NCBI RefSeq assembly: GCF_002940205.1
Contig: NZ_MDSK01000002.1
Location: 124,001-188,000, forward strand
Direction of reading: 5' to 3'
Length of the DNA stretch: 64,000 bases
Source: Xanthomonas arboricola pv. guizotiae
GTDB lineage: Bacteria; Pseudomonadota; Gammaproteobacteria; Xanthomonadales; Xanthomonadaceae
Under the pieces are notes generated by a model. The model was not told the DNA's origin, searched no databases, and saw only the letters and a program-made list of their open reading frames with translations. The translations under genes were made by a program, and so were the position numbers. Below, in pieces: positions 9,105 to 18,277 of the stretch (position 1 is its first letter; each line of letters begins with the position of its first letter).

Positions 9105-10120
9105 TGGACATGAGCAGCGTATTGCCGGTGGCATGGTTCGCGGTGATCGGCTTCGGGGTGTTGATGTACGTGGTGCTGGACGGCTTCGTGCTCGGCATCG
9201 GCATCCTGGCGCCGTTCCGCAAGGACGAAGCGCAGCTGGACCTGATGATGAATACCGCCGCGCCGATCTGGGACGGCAACGAGACCTGGCTGGTGCTGGG
9301 CGGGGCAGGGCTGCTGGCGGCGTTTCCCAAGGCGTATGCGGTGATCCTGTCGGCGCTGTATCTGCCGGTACTGTTGATGGTGATGGCGCTGGTGTTCCGC
9401 GGGGTGGCGTTCGAGTTCCGCTTCAAGGCGCATCGCTCGCGGCGGCTGTGGAGCAACGCCTTCGCTGCCGGCTCGATCCTGGCCACGTTTGCGCAGGGCG
9501 TGATCCTGGGCGCGCTGGTGCAGGGCCTGCCGATCGCAGACGACCGCTATGTCGGCGGCATCTGGGGCTGGTTCAGTCCGTTCGCGATGCTGACCGGCGC
9601 GGCGCTGGTGTTCGGCTACGCGCTGCTCGGCAGCACCTGGCTGATCCTCAAGACCGAAGGCCATGTGCAACAGCTCGCGCGGCAGTTGAGCCGGCCGCTG
9701 ACCATCAGCGTGTTGATCTTCATCGGCCTGGTCAGCGCGTGGTTGCCGTCGCTGCAATCGCATGTGATGGACCGCTGGTTCAGCGGTGCGCATTACCTGT
9801 GGCTGCTGCCGGTGCCGGTGCTGGTCGCCATCGTCGGCTTCGCGCTCTGGCGCTGCACCGAAGCGGGGCGGCCGGATACGCCGCCGTTCCTGCTGGCGAT
9901 GGGCCTGTTCGTGCTCGGCTTCCTCGGCCTGGTGCTGGGCATGTGGCCGTACCTGGTGCCGCCGGTCTACACCATCTGGCAGGCCGCCGCGCCGCCGTCG
10001 TCGCAGCTGTTCGCGCTGATCGGCCTGGTGGTGCTGCTGCCGCTGATCCTGGGCTACACGGTGTGGTCGTACCGCGTGTTCCGCGGCAAGATCACCGCAG
10101 ATACCGGCTATCACCACTGA
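9101..10120 (+). CDS. cioB: Cytochrome bd-type (cyanide-insensitive) ubiquinol oxidase subunit II
   Basis: A 339-residue membrane partner of CioA. The start ATGATG overlaps the cioA stop (ATGA), so the two are translationally coupled; a second in-frame ATG at 9104 is an equally possible start. Typical family sequence includes YVVLDGFVLGIGIL, the WDGNETWLVLGGAGLLAAFP block of helix 2, and a C-terminal PYLVPPVYTIWQAAAPPSSQLF segment. No cydX-type small subunit is visible downstream, because the next gene converges on this one. Confidence 0.93.
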   Translation: MMDMSSVLPVAWFAVIGFGVLMYVVLDGFVLGIGILAPFRKDEAQLDLMMNTAAPIWDGNETWLVLGGAGLLAAFPKAYAVILSALYLPVLLMVMALVFRGVAFEFRFKAHRSRRLWSNAFAAGSILATFAQGVILGALVQGLPIADDRYVGGIWGWFSPFAMLTGAALVFGYALLGSTWLILKTEGHVQQLARQLSRPLTISVLIFIGLVSAWLPSLQSHVMDRWFSGAHYLWLLPVPVLVAIVGFALWRCTEAGRPDTPPFLLAMGLFVLGFLGLVLGMWPYLVPPVYTIWQAAAPPSSQLFALIGLVVLLPLILGYTVWSYRVFRGKITADTGYHH

Positions 10121-10162
10121 GCGGGCGCAGACCGCACCGGCGCGATGCGCCGCCCGCTCAGT
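10116..10162. terminator. Bidirectional terminator shared by cioB and the esterase gene
   Basis: ACTGAGCGGGCG (10116-10127) pairs perfectly with CGCCCGCTCAGT (10151-10162). Each arm contains the stop codon of one of the two converging genes. The 23-base interior carries a second small dyad (CCGGCGCGATGCGCCG). There is no T-run, but the symmetry suits convergent termination. Confidence 0.6.
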
Positions 10163-10955
10163 GCAGGCGCTGCCTGAACATCCACTCCCACATCGCCGGG
10201 TCTGCGTAGGTCGCATCCCAGGCGTTGTGGTTGCCGTCCGGATATTCGCTGTAGCGCACGTTGGCGCCGATGCCCTTGGCGGCGCGGTACAGCGCACGGT
10301 CGTCGTGCGGTGGCACCGAGTCGTCCTTGGCGCCATGGAACATCCAGATCGGCACGTGCCTGAGCTGGGTGACCGCAGCGGTATACGGGTCGGCTTCCTT
10401 GGCCACCAGGCTGACGTAGAGCGTGCGACGCTCATCGCGCGGCGCCTTGAGCGCACCGCAGATCGGCACGATCGCGGCAAAGCGCTGCGGCTGCATCAGG
10501 GCGATTTCCCAGGCGCCATAGCCGCCCATCGAGATGCCGGTGAGATAGGTGCGCTGCGGGTCGGCAGCGAATTCGGCACTGGCCGCATCCAGCGCGGCGA
10601 TCGCCATGCGTGCATTGATGCCCAGCCACTCCTCGTCGTCGGGCACCTGCGGCAGCACCACCAGCGCCGGGAACTCGGCGGTGTGTTCGCTCAGGTAAGG
10701 CCCGATGCCGACTTCGGCCTGATCGCGCCCGTTGTCGCCGCGTTCGCCCGAGCCATGCAGGAACAGCACGATGGGGCGCGGTTGCGGCGCCCTGGAGGTC
10801 GGCACGAACACCTGATAGCGGTAGAGCCGTCCTTCCAGCTGCAGCGTGCGGGTGACGAAATGGCCGCGGCGTCCGTCGTGGTGGCGCTCAGCCATGCTGG
10901 AACAGCCGGCCAGCAGCAGCGCAAGAATCGCAAGAACAAGACAACGACGGATCAC
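10158..10955 (-). CDS. Lipoprotein esterase/peptidase-like alpha/beta hydrolase
   Basis: A 265-residue protein with a lipoprotein signal peptide (VIRRCLVLAILALLLAGCSS, lipobox LLAGC), so probably membrane-anchored in the periplasm or outer membrane. The GTG start at 10955 was chosen for the strong AGGAGG five bases upstream. The serine hydrolase triad is visible: GISMGGYGAW (Ser nucleophile), Asp in KDDSVPP and His in GNHNAW. The fold resembles the phospholipase/carboxylesterase or PHB-depolymerase-like LpqC group. The substrate is unknown. It converges on cioB and lies downstream of mgtE. Confidence 0.8.
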   Translation of the reverse strand: MIRRCLVLAILALLLAGCSSMAERHHDGRRGHFVTRTLQLEGRLYRYQVFVPTSRAPQPRPIVLFLHGSGERGDNGRDQAEVGIGPYLSEHTAEFPALVVLPQVPDDEEWLGINARMAIAALDAASAEFAADPQRTYLTGISMGGYGAWEIALMQPQRFAAIVPICGALKAPRDERRTLYVSLVAKEADPYTAAVTQLRHVPIWMFHGAKDDSVPPHDDRALYRAAKGIGANVRYSEYPDGNHNAWDATYADPAMWEWMFRQRLH

Positions 10956-11104
10956 GCACACCTCCTGACCGATGACATCCCCGCAGTATCGCCGCATGCA
11001 GCTGTGCTGGCATGTCGCGCTGCGACGGTTTCTGCCGAGTATTCATCTGATTGTGGCCGCGATGCGCCTGGCGCAAAGTCGATCGCAATGGCTCGACATG
11101 GCGA

Positions 11105-12466
11105 CTACGGCAGCAGGATCAGCGTCGCCAGGCCGAGGAAGCTCAGGAACCCCATCACGTCGGTCAGCGTGGTCAGGATCACGCCGCCGGCCAATGCCGG
11201 ATCGAAGCCCAGCCGTTTCAGCGTCACCGGGACCAGCACCCCGCCGAATGCGGCGGTGAGCATGTTCACCGTCAGCGCGGTGCCGATCACCAGCGACAGC
11301 ATCGGCTGCTGGAACCAGGCCAGCACGATCAGGCCCAGGCCCACGCCCAGCACCAGGCCGTTGATCAACGCGACGGTGAGCTCCTTCTTGAGCAGGGTCA
11401 TCACGTTGGACGAGCCGATCTGGCCCAGCGCCAGGCCGCGCACCATCAGCGCCAGCACCTGGGTGCCGGCATTGCCGCCCATGCCGGCGACGATCGGCAT
11501 CAACGCCGCCAGCGCCACCAGTTGCGCGATGGTCCCCTCGAATTCGCTGACCACGCTTGAGGCCAGGAACGCGGTGCACAGGTTGATGCCCAGCCAGATC
11601 AGGCGGCGGCGGAAGGCGCGCCGCGCCGGGCTGAACATGTCCTCGTCCTCGTCCAGACCGGCCGCGCTCATGGCCTGGTGTTCGGCCTGCTCGCGGATGA
11701 TGTCGACCACGTCGTCGATGGTGATGCGGCCGAGCAGGATGTTGTTGTCGTCCACCACCGGGGCGGAGATCCAGTCGTGGTCCGAGAAGCGCCGTGCGAC
11801 CTCGTCGGAGCCATCGCCGACATCGATCGCCGGTTGCTCGTCGTCGATCAGGCGGTTGACCGGCGTGCTGTCCTCATGGGTGACCAGCGCGGCCAGCGAC
11901 ACCCGGCCCAGGTATTGATGACGCCGGCTCACCACGTACAGGTGATCGGTGTGGTCGGGCAGCTCGCCGCGCAGGCGCAGATAGCGCAGCACCACATCGA
12001 CATTGACGTCGGCACGCACCGTCACCACGTCCGGGTTCATCAGGCGCCCGGCAGTGTCCTCCGGATACGACAGCACCTGCTCGAGCCGCTCGCGGTTCTC
12101 GCGGTCCATCGACTTGAGCACTTCGTCGATGACGGTGTCGGGCAGGTCTTCGACCAGATTGGCCAGATCGTCGATGTCGAGGTCTTCGACCGCGGCGACG
12201 ATCTCGTCGGTGTCCATGTCGGCCAGCAGGCTTTCGCGGACTTCATCGCCGACATGCAGCAGCACTTCGCCATCGTCTTCCGGGTCGACCAGCCCCCACA
12301 CCACTTCGCGCTTGCCGGGCGGCAGCGACTCCAGCAGGTTGCCGATCTCCGCCGGCGCCAGCGTATTGACCAGCCGGCGTACCGGGCCCAGGCGTCCGCT
12401 ATCCAGCGCATCGGACAGCAATCGCAGCTGGCGCGCGGTCTTGTCGTGGCGGACGGCTTCGGCCAT
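11105..12466 (-). CDS. mgtE: Magnesium transporter MgtE
   Basis: A 453-residue Mg2+ channel with the full family layout. An N-terminal MgtE_N superhelical domain is followed by two CBS domains (about 135-260; for example DHLYVVSRRHQYLGRVSL and WISAPVVDDNNILLGRITIDDVVD). After a linker come five membrane helices, including the pore motif MPIVAGMGGNAGTQ. The acidic N domain and CBS pair close the channel when cytoplasmic Mg2+ is high. The gene lies 143 bases after ptsI on the same strand. It may be read from the PTS transcript, but a promoter in the gap is possible. Confidence 0.95.
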   Translation of the reverse strand: MAEAVRHDKTARQLRLLSDALDSGRLGPVRRLVNTLAPAEIGNLLESLPPGKREVVWGLVDPEDDGEVLLHVGDEVRESLLADMDTDEIVAAVEDLDIDDLANLVEDLPDTVIDEVLKSMDRENRERLEQVLSYPEDTAGRLMNPDVVTVRADVNVDVVLRYLRLRGELPDHTDHLYVVSRRHQYLGRVSLAALVTHEDSTPVNRLIDDEQPAIDVGDGSDEVARRFSDHDWISAPVVDDNNILLGRITIDDVVDIIREQAEHQAMSAAGLDEDEDMFSPARRAFRRRLIWLGINLCTAFLASSVVSEFEGTIAQLVALAALMPIVAGMGGNAGTQVLALMVRGLALGQIGSSNVMTLLKKELTVALINGLVLGVGLGLIVLAWFQQPMLSLVIGTALTVNMLTAAFGGVLVPVTLKRLGFDPALAGGVILTTLTDVMGFLSFLGLATLILLP

Positions 12467-12609
12467 GCGCGGCTCCCTGGAAGAGTGGACACGTCCCGAT
12501 GGAAGACGCGCTGCTGAGTCAGCACGACATTATCGCTTGCGCACGGTGACGAAACATACAGTGCCGCTCGCAACGCGTTAGAACATCGCCTGCGCGATGC
12601 CGCGATCGC

Positions 12610-14340
12610 TCAGCGCGCCAGGCCCTGCGCGACGTTGGCCAGCCACTTCTCGATCCCCTTGCGGTCGCGCGCGTGCAGCAGCTTGTCGCCCTGCACACGC
12701 AACTCGCCCAGGTGGATGTCGCGCACCGCACGGCGCACTTCCAGCAGCGTGGCAGGATGCAGGCTGAACTCGGTGAGCCCCAGGGCCAGCAACATCGGGA
12801 CGAACCGCGGGTCGCCCGCGATCTCGCCGCACACCGCCACCGGCTTGGCGTACGCGCGCCCGGTGGCGATCACCTGCGCGATCAGCCGCAGCACCGCCGG
12901 ATGCAACGGCGAATACAACTCGCCCAATGCCTCGTTGTTGCGATCCACCGCCAGCAGGTACTGCACCAGATCGTTGGTGCCGATCGACAGGAAATCGATG
13001 TCGTCGATAAAGCAGTCCAGTGCCAGGGCCGCAGCCGGCACTTCGATCATCGCGCCCAGCGGAATGTGCTCGGCGATCTCGTGGCCTTGTTCGCGCAATT
13101 GCGCGGCCAGCTTCTTGATCTGCCGGCGCAGCAGCTGGACTTCCTCGCGGCCGCTGACCATCGGAACCAGGATGCGCACCGGCCCGTAGCCGGAGGCGCG
13201 CAGGATCGCGCGCAACTGCGCCTGCGCCACCGCAGGCCGGGCCAGCGACAAGCGCACCCCGCGCAGGCCCAGCGCCGGGTTGTCCTCATCGCTCAAGGTC
13301 AGGCCGGTGCGGTCGGCCTTGTCGGCGCCCAGGTCCAGGGTGCGGATGGTGACCGGTCGCCCGCTCATGCCCAGCACGGTGTCGCGATAGGTGTGGAACT
13401 GTTCTTCTTCGTCGGGCAGCTCGTTGCGCTGCAGGAACAGGAATTCGGTGCGATACAGCCCCAGGCCGCTGGCGCCGAGCGCATGCGCCTTGGCCACGTC
13501 CTCCAGCGATTCGGCATTGGCCAGCAGCGTGATGTCGACGTTGTCGCGCGTGCGCGTGGGCTTGGAGCGCAGCCGGCCCAGTTCGCGCTGTTCCTTGGCC
13601 AGCGCACGCAGGCGCTCGCGGTAGTCGCGCAGATGCTCGGGGGTGGGGTCGACGATCACCTGGCCCGAGCCGGCATCGACGATCAACACATCGCCATCTT
13701 CGATGCGCTGCACCGCGTCGCTCACGCCCACCACCAACGGCAGGTGCAGGCTGCGCGCCAGGATCGCGCTATGCGACAGCGCACTGCCGGCGGTGGTGAC
13801 GATGCCCACCACCCCTTGCGCCTGCAGCTGCGCCAGTTCGGACGGTGCCACGTTGTCGCAGACCAGGATCTCGCCGGCCACGCCCTTGAGGTCGGGTGCG
13901 CGCTTGTGCAGGAACGCATGGATGCGGCCGATCACGTGATCCAGGTCGTCCATGCGGCTCTTGAGGTAGGCGTCCTCCATGCCGTCGAACACCGCCGCCA
14001 GCCGGTCGCGCTGCACGCGCAAGGCGTAGTCGGCGCTGTAGCGGTGGGTGCGGATCAACTCGTCCAGGCCTTGCAGCAGCTCCGGGTCGTCGAGCAGCAG
14101 CGCATGCAGTTCGAGGAACTCGCCGACCTCGCGCGCAAGCGCGCCATGCAGGCGGTCGCGCAGCTGCTGCATTTCGGTGCGTGCCGCCTCGATCGCCACG
14201 TGCAGACGCTGCAGCTGGGTTTCCACCTGGCTGGCGGGCACGCGTTGTTCGGCCACTTCCAGCGTGTGGCTCTGGCGCACGCGCGCGCGTCCGAGTGCGT
14301 TGCCGCGCGAGGCGGCGTGTCCACGCAAACGCAGGCTCAT
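12610..14340 (-). CDS. ptsI: Phosphoenolpyruvate-protein phosphotransferase (PTS enzyme I)
   Basis: Transfers phosphate from PEP to HPr. The ATG at 14340 gives 576 residues (MSLRLRGHAASRGNALGRARV), the usual enzyme I length. The N-terminal HPr-binding and phosphohistidine domain contains SALSHSAILAR with the active His190. The C-terminal PEP-binding barrel shows LYRTEFLFLQR, DLGADKADR and GTNDLVQYLLAVDRN. It follows ptsH by 58 bases in one operon with an EIIA. No sugar-specific EIIB or EIIC lies nearby, so this chain probably serves regulation more than sugar uptake. Confidence 0.95.
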   Translation of the reverse strand: MSLRLRGHAASRGNALGRARVRQSHTLEVAEQRVPASQVETQLQRLHVAIEAARTEMQQLRDRLHGALAREVGEFLELHALLLDDPELLQGLDELIRTHRYSADYALRVQRDRLAAVFDGMEDAYLKSRMDDLDHVIGRIHAFLHKRAPDLKGVAGEILVCDNVAPSELAQLQAQGVVGIVTTAGSALSHSAILARSLHLPLVVGVSDAVQRIEDGDVLIVDAGSGQVIVDPTPEHLRDYRERLRALAKEQRELGRLRSKPTRTRDNVDITLLANAESLEDVAKAHALGASGLGLYRTEFLFLQRNELPDEEEQFHTYRDTVLGMSGRPVTIRTLDLGADKADRTGLTLSDEDNPALGLRGVRLSLARPAVAQAQLRAILRASGYGPVRILVPMVSGREEVQLLRRQIKKLAAQLREQGHEIAEHIPLGAMIEVPAAALALDCFIDDIDFLSIGTNDLVQYLLAVDRNNEALGELYSPLHPAVLRLIAQVIATGRAYAKPVAVCGEIAGDPRFVPMLLALGLTEFSLHPATLLEVRRAVRDIHLGELRVQGDKLLHARDRKGIEKWLANVAQGLAR

Positions 14341-14398
14341 ATGTGGCCCTGGCGCGGACGCGCCCTGTCGGTCAGCCTCGCACCGACGCGGCGCATGC

Positions 14399-14668
14399 TC
14401 AGCTGTCCTCGTCGAAACGACGCTCGAACAGGTCCACCAGCGCCTGCAGCGCTTGCGCTTCGTCCTCGCCATCCAGCCGCACCACCACGCTGGTGCCCTG
14501 GCCGGCGGCCAGCAGCATCACGCCCATGATGCTCTTGGCATTCACCTCGCGGCCCTTGGCCGCCAGGGTGGCGTTGCTGCGGAAGGACGACAGCGTCTGC
14601 ACCAGCTTGGCGGTGGCCCGCGCATGCAGCCCGAGTCGGTTGGAAACTATGAGTTCGCGTTCAAGCAT
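14399..14668 (-). CDS. ptsH: Phosphocarrier protein HPr
   Basis: An 89-residue HPr with the phosphorylation site His15 in RLGLHARATAKL and the regulatory Ser46 in NAKSIMGV. Ser46 is the target of HPr kinase/phosphorylase, whose gene lies a little upstream at 16446-17396. Enzyme I (the next gene) phosphorylates His15. The start overlaps the end of the EIIA gene by 8 bases. Confidence 0.95.
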   Translation of the reverse strand: MLERELIVSNRLGLHARATAKLVQTLSSFRSNATLAAKGREVNAKSIMGVMLLAAGQGTSVVVRLDGEDEAQALQALVDLFERRFDEDS

Positions 14669-15053
14669 CGTCGATGATCGCTCCGTTGCGGGTGCCTGCC
14701 GCCGCGGTGGCGGGCAGCTCCTGCAATCCTTGTTCGGGGTAGTTCATCACCCGCAGCAGCATCGGCAGGCTGAGCGCGGACACCCGGCGAACCGGCGTGC
14801 CGAGCTTTGCCAACCGGCTGGCGAGATTGCTGGGGCTGGCGCCGTACAGGTCGGTCATGACCAGCACGCCGTCGCCGCCGTCGACCCGCCGCATCGCCGA
14901 CGAGGCCTGGGGCAGCAAGGCGTCCAGGTCTGCATCGAGCGGCACGTCGAACGCTTCGGTCTTCAGCGGCAACTGCCGCAACAGCCCCGTCGCCACGTTC
15001 AACAACGCCGCGCCGATGCCGGGATGAGTAATGAGGAGAATGCCACAGGCCAT
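14661..15053 (-). CDS. PTS EIIA component, mannose family
   Basis: A 130-residue EIIA of the mannose/fructose type. His10 in LLITHPGIGAAL is the expected phosphorylation site, and MTDLYGASPSN is the family motif. With no EIIB or EIIC partner in view it resembles the orphan EIIA-Man proteins of proteobacterial regulatory PTS chains. It is the first gene of the EIIA-ptsH-ptsI unit. Confidence 0.9.
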   Translation of the reverse strand: MACGILLITHPGIGAALLNVATGLLRQLPLKTEAFDVPLDADLDALLPQASSAMRRVDGGDGVLVMTDLYGASPSNLASRLAKLGTPVRRVSALSLPMLLRVMNYPEQGLQELPATAAAGTRNGAIIDDA

Positions 15054-15576
15054 GCCGAAACGTTAACAGGTCGGCATGACCGCGCGATAGCGTTTGCCGG
15101 CATCGATGTGTTGCGAAATGAATAGCCGTTTAGGACCGCTGCAGCGTGTCGCGTGCACTGCATGCAGCAAGCGCGCCGCTGCCCACATGGCGATGATCGT
15201 GCGTCCGCAGCCTGCCGATGCGAACCGCATCACAAGCGAACGCTGCAGCGCGCACTTGCTGGGCAGCGCATGATCGGAACGCGCCGACGAAATGCACCGA
15301 TCAAACGTTTTTTCCGCAGGCCCACTGCCTGCGCCAGGCCGATCGATCTGCGACCGGCAGCAAAACAAGGAAGCAGCAGTGACAAAGGCGGCCTGCAGCT
15401 CCAAATGAGCCATCAAGATCAAAGTCTCGACAGCAACCGCGGGGCAGGGATCCGATGCCGAGGCCAACTCGCAAGGCCAAGCTTCAAAGCACAGCTGTCA
15501 TCGACCGTTCGCACATTCCAAGCCGCATGACACCGCTTTGACGATTCCCGAATCCCGAATCCCGAATCCCCGCCCT
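15054..15576. other. Intergenic region between the EIIA gene and rapZ
   Basis: About 520 bases without a supported gene, and a break in what is otherwise a compact minus-strand cluster. Its right end (15541-15571) carries a short array of the GGGAATC-type heptamer read on the minus strand. The rest contains no recognised motif. A promoter for the EIIA-ptsH-ptsI unit is expected here. Confidence 0.5.
15541..15571 (-). repeat. GGGAATC heptamer repeat, short array
   Basis: GATTCCCGAATCCCGAATCC and the following bases form about three to four copies of the heptamer GGGATTC/GGGAATC just after the rapZ stop codon. The same unit recurs at 50275-50468, 53741-53846 and 63626-63735. Confidence 0.8.
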
Positions 15577-16449
15577 TCAATCCTGCTCGCGATGAAACGT
15601 CGCCACCTCCGGCCAGCCCTGTTCGCGCGCGTGCCGGGCCATGCGCTCGGCCATGTACACCGAGCGGTGCTTGCCGCCAGTGCAGCCGAAGGCGATGGTC
15701 ACGTAGCTGCGGGTGTCGTTGCGTAGCCGCGGCAGCCAGGTATCGAGCAGATCCACGATCTGCGCGCTGTAGCGCTGCACATCGGCTTCGTTGTCCAGGT
15801 ACTCGCGCACGCCGGCATCGCGGCCGGTCAGCGGGCGCAGTTCCGGATCCCAGTGGGGATTGGGCAGGACGCGCGCATCGAACACGAAATCGGCCTCGGT
15901 CGGCACGCCGCGTTTGTAGGCGAACGATTCGAACAGCAGCGACAGCCGGTCGCTGCTGCCGAGCGCGAATTCGGTGACCACGCGGCGACGCAGCTGGTGC
16001 ACGTTGAGCGCGCTGGTGTCGATGATGGCGTCGGCCTGCGCACGCAGCGGTTCGGTCAACTGCCGCTCGCGGGTGATCGCTTCCGGCAAGGCCAGGCCCA
16101 GATGGCTGAGCGGATGGCGGCGGCGGGTATCGGCGTAGCGCTTGATCAGCGCCTCGTCGCTGGCCTCGAAAAACAGCAGCCGCGCCTCGATGCCGTATTC
16201 CTGCGCGGCCTGACGCCATTGCGCCAGCTGGGTCAGGTCGCTGCGGCTGCGGACATCGATGCCAACCGCCAGGCGCTGGTCGCCCAGCGGGTTGCCGCGC
16301 AGGCGGCTGCGCACGAAATCCGGCAGCAGCTCCACCGGCAGGTTGTCCGAACAGTAGTAGTCCAGATCCTCGAAGGTCTTCAACGCGACCGATTTGCCCG
16401 AGCCGGACAGCCCGCTCACGATCATCAACGTGGAGGGCGCGGTACTCAT
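15577..16449 (-). CDS. rapZ: RapZ/YvcJ-family nucleotide-binding protein
   Basis: A 290-residue P-loop protein (GLSGSGKS at 13-20). It has the C-terminal RapZ domain, including the conserved [21 protein letters not shown] segment. In E. coli RapZ binds small RNAs that control GlmS and so amino-sugar supply. In other bacteria it binds UDP-GlcNAc. Its start overlaps the hprK stop by 4 bases, placing it in the ptsN-hprK-rapZ group linked to nitrogen and carbon signalling. Confidence 0.93.
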   Translation of the reverse strand: MSTAPSTLMIVSGLSGSGKSVALKTFEDLDYYCSDNLPVELLPDFVRSRLRGNPLGDQRLAVGIDVRSRSDLTQLAQWRQAAQEYGIEARLLFFEASDEALIKRYADTRRRHPLSHLGLALPEAITRERQLTEPLRAQADAIIDTSALNVHQLRRRVVTEFALGSSDRLSLLFESFAYKRGVPTEADFVFDARVLPNPHWDPELRPLTGRDAGVREYLDNEADVQRYSAQIVDLLDTWLPRLRNDTRSYVTIAFGCTGGKHRSVYMAERMARHAREQGWPEVATFHREQD

Positions 16450-17396
16450 GGCGTGCGTCGCTCCAGCAGGTTGCTGTGGCGGGCGATGAACATCGCCGCC
16501 GGGTCGATGCCCTTGGTACGCAGGATATGCAGGCGCGTGGCGGCTTCGGTCAGCACCGCCAGGTTGCGGCCGGGCATCACCGGCAGGGTGATCAGCGGCA
16601 CATCCAGATCCAGCACGTGCCGGCTGCCGGAATCGCCGGTCAGGCGTTCGTAGCCGGACGGGGTGGGCTCGGTCATCGGGCGGGTCAGGTGCACGATCAG
16701 GCGCAGGTACTTGTTCTTCTTCACCGCGGTGTCGCCGAACATGTCGCGCACGTTCAACACGCCCAGGCCGCGCACTTCCAGCAGGTCCTGCAGCAGTTCC
16801 GGGCAGGTGCCGTCGAGCACATCGGGGGCGATCTGGGTGAATTCGGGCGCGTCATCGGCCACCAGCCGGTGGCCGCGGCTGAGCAGCTCGAGCGCCAGCT
16901 CGCTCTTGCCCGAGCCGGCCTCGCCGGTGATCAGCACGCCGATCGAATAGATCTCCATGAACACGCCATGCAGCGTGACCCGCGGCGCCAGCGTGCGCGC
17001 CAGGTGGTAGGAGAGGTGATTGAGCAGTTCATGGCCGCGCTTGGGCGAGATCCACAGCGGCGTGTTGGATTCGTCGGCGGCCGCGCGCAGGTCTTCCGGG
17101 CACGACTGGTTCTTGCTGATCGCCAGCGCCAGCGGTTGTACCTGGATGATCTTCTCGATGGTTTCCCAGCGTTGCCGCGCATCCAGCGAATCCAGCCAGG
17201 CCAGCTCCTCGGTGCCCAGGATCTGCACCTTGTTGGGATAGATCACATTGAGATAGCCGGCCAGCGACGGGCGGCGTGCGTTGTTGCTGCCGGCCTGGAT
17301 CTCGCGGTGCTCGCCCTTCTGGCCGGCCACCCAGCGCAGCGCCAGCTTGTCGCGTTGCTGGTCGAACAGTTCGCGTGCAGTGATGCTGGTATTCAT
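16446..17396 (-). CDS. hprK: HPr kinase/phosphorylase
   Basis: A 316-residue bifunctional enzyme that phosphorylates and dephosphorylates Ser46 of HPr. The P-loop GEAGSGKS lies at 158-165, followed by the HPrK signature [15 protein letters not shown]. The ATG at 17396 gives the normal family length and overlaps the end of ptsN by four bases. Upstream in-frame sequence to 17717 is read-through of ptsN. In proteobacteria HPrK is thought to tune HPr availability to the regulatory EIIA proteins. Confidence 0.95.
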   Translation of the reverse strand: MNTSITARELFDQQRDKLALRWVAGQKGEHREIQAGSNNARRPSLAGYLNVIYPNKVQILGTEELAWLDSLDARQRWETIEKIIQVQPLALAISKNQSCPEDLRAAADESNTPLWISPKRGHELLNHLSYHLARTLAPRVTLHGVFMEIYSIGVLITGEAGSGKSELALELLSRGHRLVADDAPEFTQIAPDVLDGTCPELLQDLLEVRGLGVLNVRDMFGDTAVKKNKYLRLIVHLTRPMTEPTPSGYERLTGDSGSRHVLDLDVPLITLPVMPGRNLAVLTEAATRLHILRTKGIDPAAMFIARHSNLLERRTP

Positions 17397-17851
17397 GCGG
17401 CGCTGGCCTGTGCTGGCGGTGCGTCGGTGAGCAGCGCCAGCAAGGCGTCGGCATTGGGGGCGGCGCGCAACTGCTGACGGAAGTCCGCATCGGAAAACCG
17501 CTCGGCCAGTTCCGACAGCAGCATCAGATGCTGGTGGGTGTAGTGCGCAGGCACCGCCATCGCGAAGATCAGGTCCACCGGCTCGTCGCCGCCGAAGGCC
17601 ACGGGTGTGTCCAAGCGCAGCAAGGCGCCACGCGGTTCGGTGAGATTGGGACAGCGCCCATGCGGGATGGCGATGCCGTGACCGATGGCGGTGCTGCCCA
17701 GGGCCTCGCGTTCGCACAGGTTGGCGTAGAGCTCGTCGGCGCCGGCCTGGCGGCAGGACAGCAGGTCGGCGGCGGTGTGCAGGACGGTGTCGCGATCGGC
17801 GGCCGGCGACACCACGGTGCGCACGGCCGCCATCAGATCGGTTAAAGGCAT
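17393..17851 (-). CDS. ptsN: Nitrogen-regulatory PTS EIIA (EIIA-Ntr)
   Basis: A 152-residue EIIA of the fructose/Ntr type, with His64 in [13 protein letters not shown] as the predicted phosphorylation site. It sits in the classical rpoN-hpf-ptsN order. In relatives EIIA-Ntr adjusts potassium transport, the stringent response and sigma-54 linked functions. Confidence 0.93.
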   Translation of the reverse strand: MPLTDLMAAVRTVVSPAADRDTVLHTAADLLSCRQAGADELYANLCEREALGSTAIGHGIAIPHGRCPNLTEPRGALLRLDTPVAFGGDEPVDLIFAMAVPAHYTHQHLMLLSELAERFSDADFRQQLRAAPNADALLALLTDAPPAQASAA

Positions 17852-17872
17852 GGGGGCATCAAGCGGGAAGCG

Positions 17873-18190
17873 TCACGCGGGATTGTCGCGCACCTCGCGT
17901 GCATGGTGGTTACATTTCTTTTCCTTGTGCTTGAGCACCAGGCGGTCGAGCTTGTCGACCAGCAGGTCGATGGCCGCATACATGCTGGAGCCGCTGGCAT
18001 CTGCGTGCAGGGTACGACCGGGAAGGTTGACGGTGGCGACCACGTGGTGGTCTGGCTTGCGAACGGCCAGCTGGGTGCGGACTTCGCAGTGCTGGTCGAA
18101 ATGGCGCTGCAGTCGTTGCAGCTTGCTTGCCACGTACTCCCGCAGCGCCGGGGTCACTTCAAGCTGGTGGCCATACGTCTCGATACGCAT
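17873..18190 (-). CDS. hpf: Ribosome hibernation promoting factor, short form
   Basis: A 105-residue Ribosomal_S30AE protein (MRIETYGHQLEVTPALREYV...) that binds the 30S subunit and helps form inactive ribosomes in stationary phase. It has only the N-terminal domain, with no long-form C-terminal extension. The position directly after rpoN is conserved across gammaproteobacteria. Confidence 0.93.
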   Translation of the reverse strand: MRIETYGHQLEVTPALREYVASKLQRLQRHFDQHCEVRTQLAVRKPDHHVVATVNLPGRTLHADASGSSMYAAIDLLVDKLDRLVLKHKEKKCNHHAREVRDNPA

Positions 18191-18277
18191 CGGATACCTC
18201 CATTGGTCGGTGGGCCAATGAACCGTTCCGGTGATCCGACAAACCCGGCGCAGGCCGGCGTTGCGGTGGTTGCAACG

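Noticed and set aside
12673..14529. 618-codon plus-strand open frame opposite ptsI
   Set aside because: His/Gln/Gly/Arg-rich antisense frame; ptsI is unambiguous on the other strand.
15063..15530. Possible small genes between the EIIA gene and rapZ
   Set aside because: Candidate frames on both strands lack ribosome sites and any recognisable sequence.
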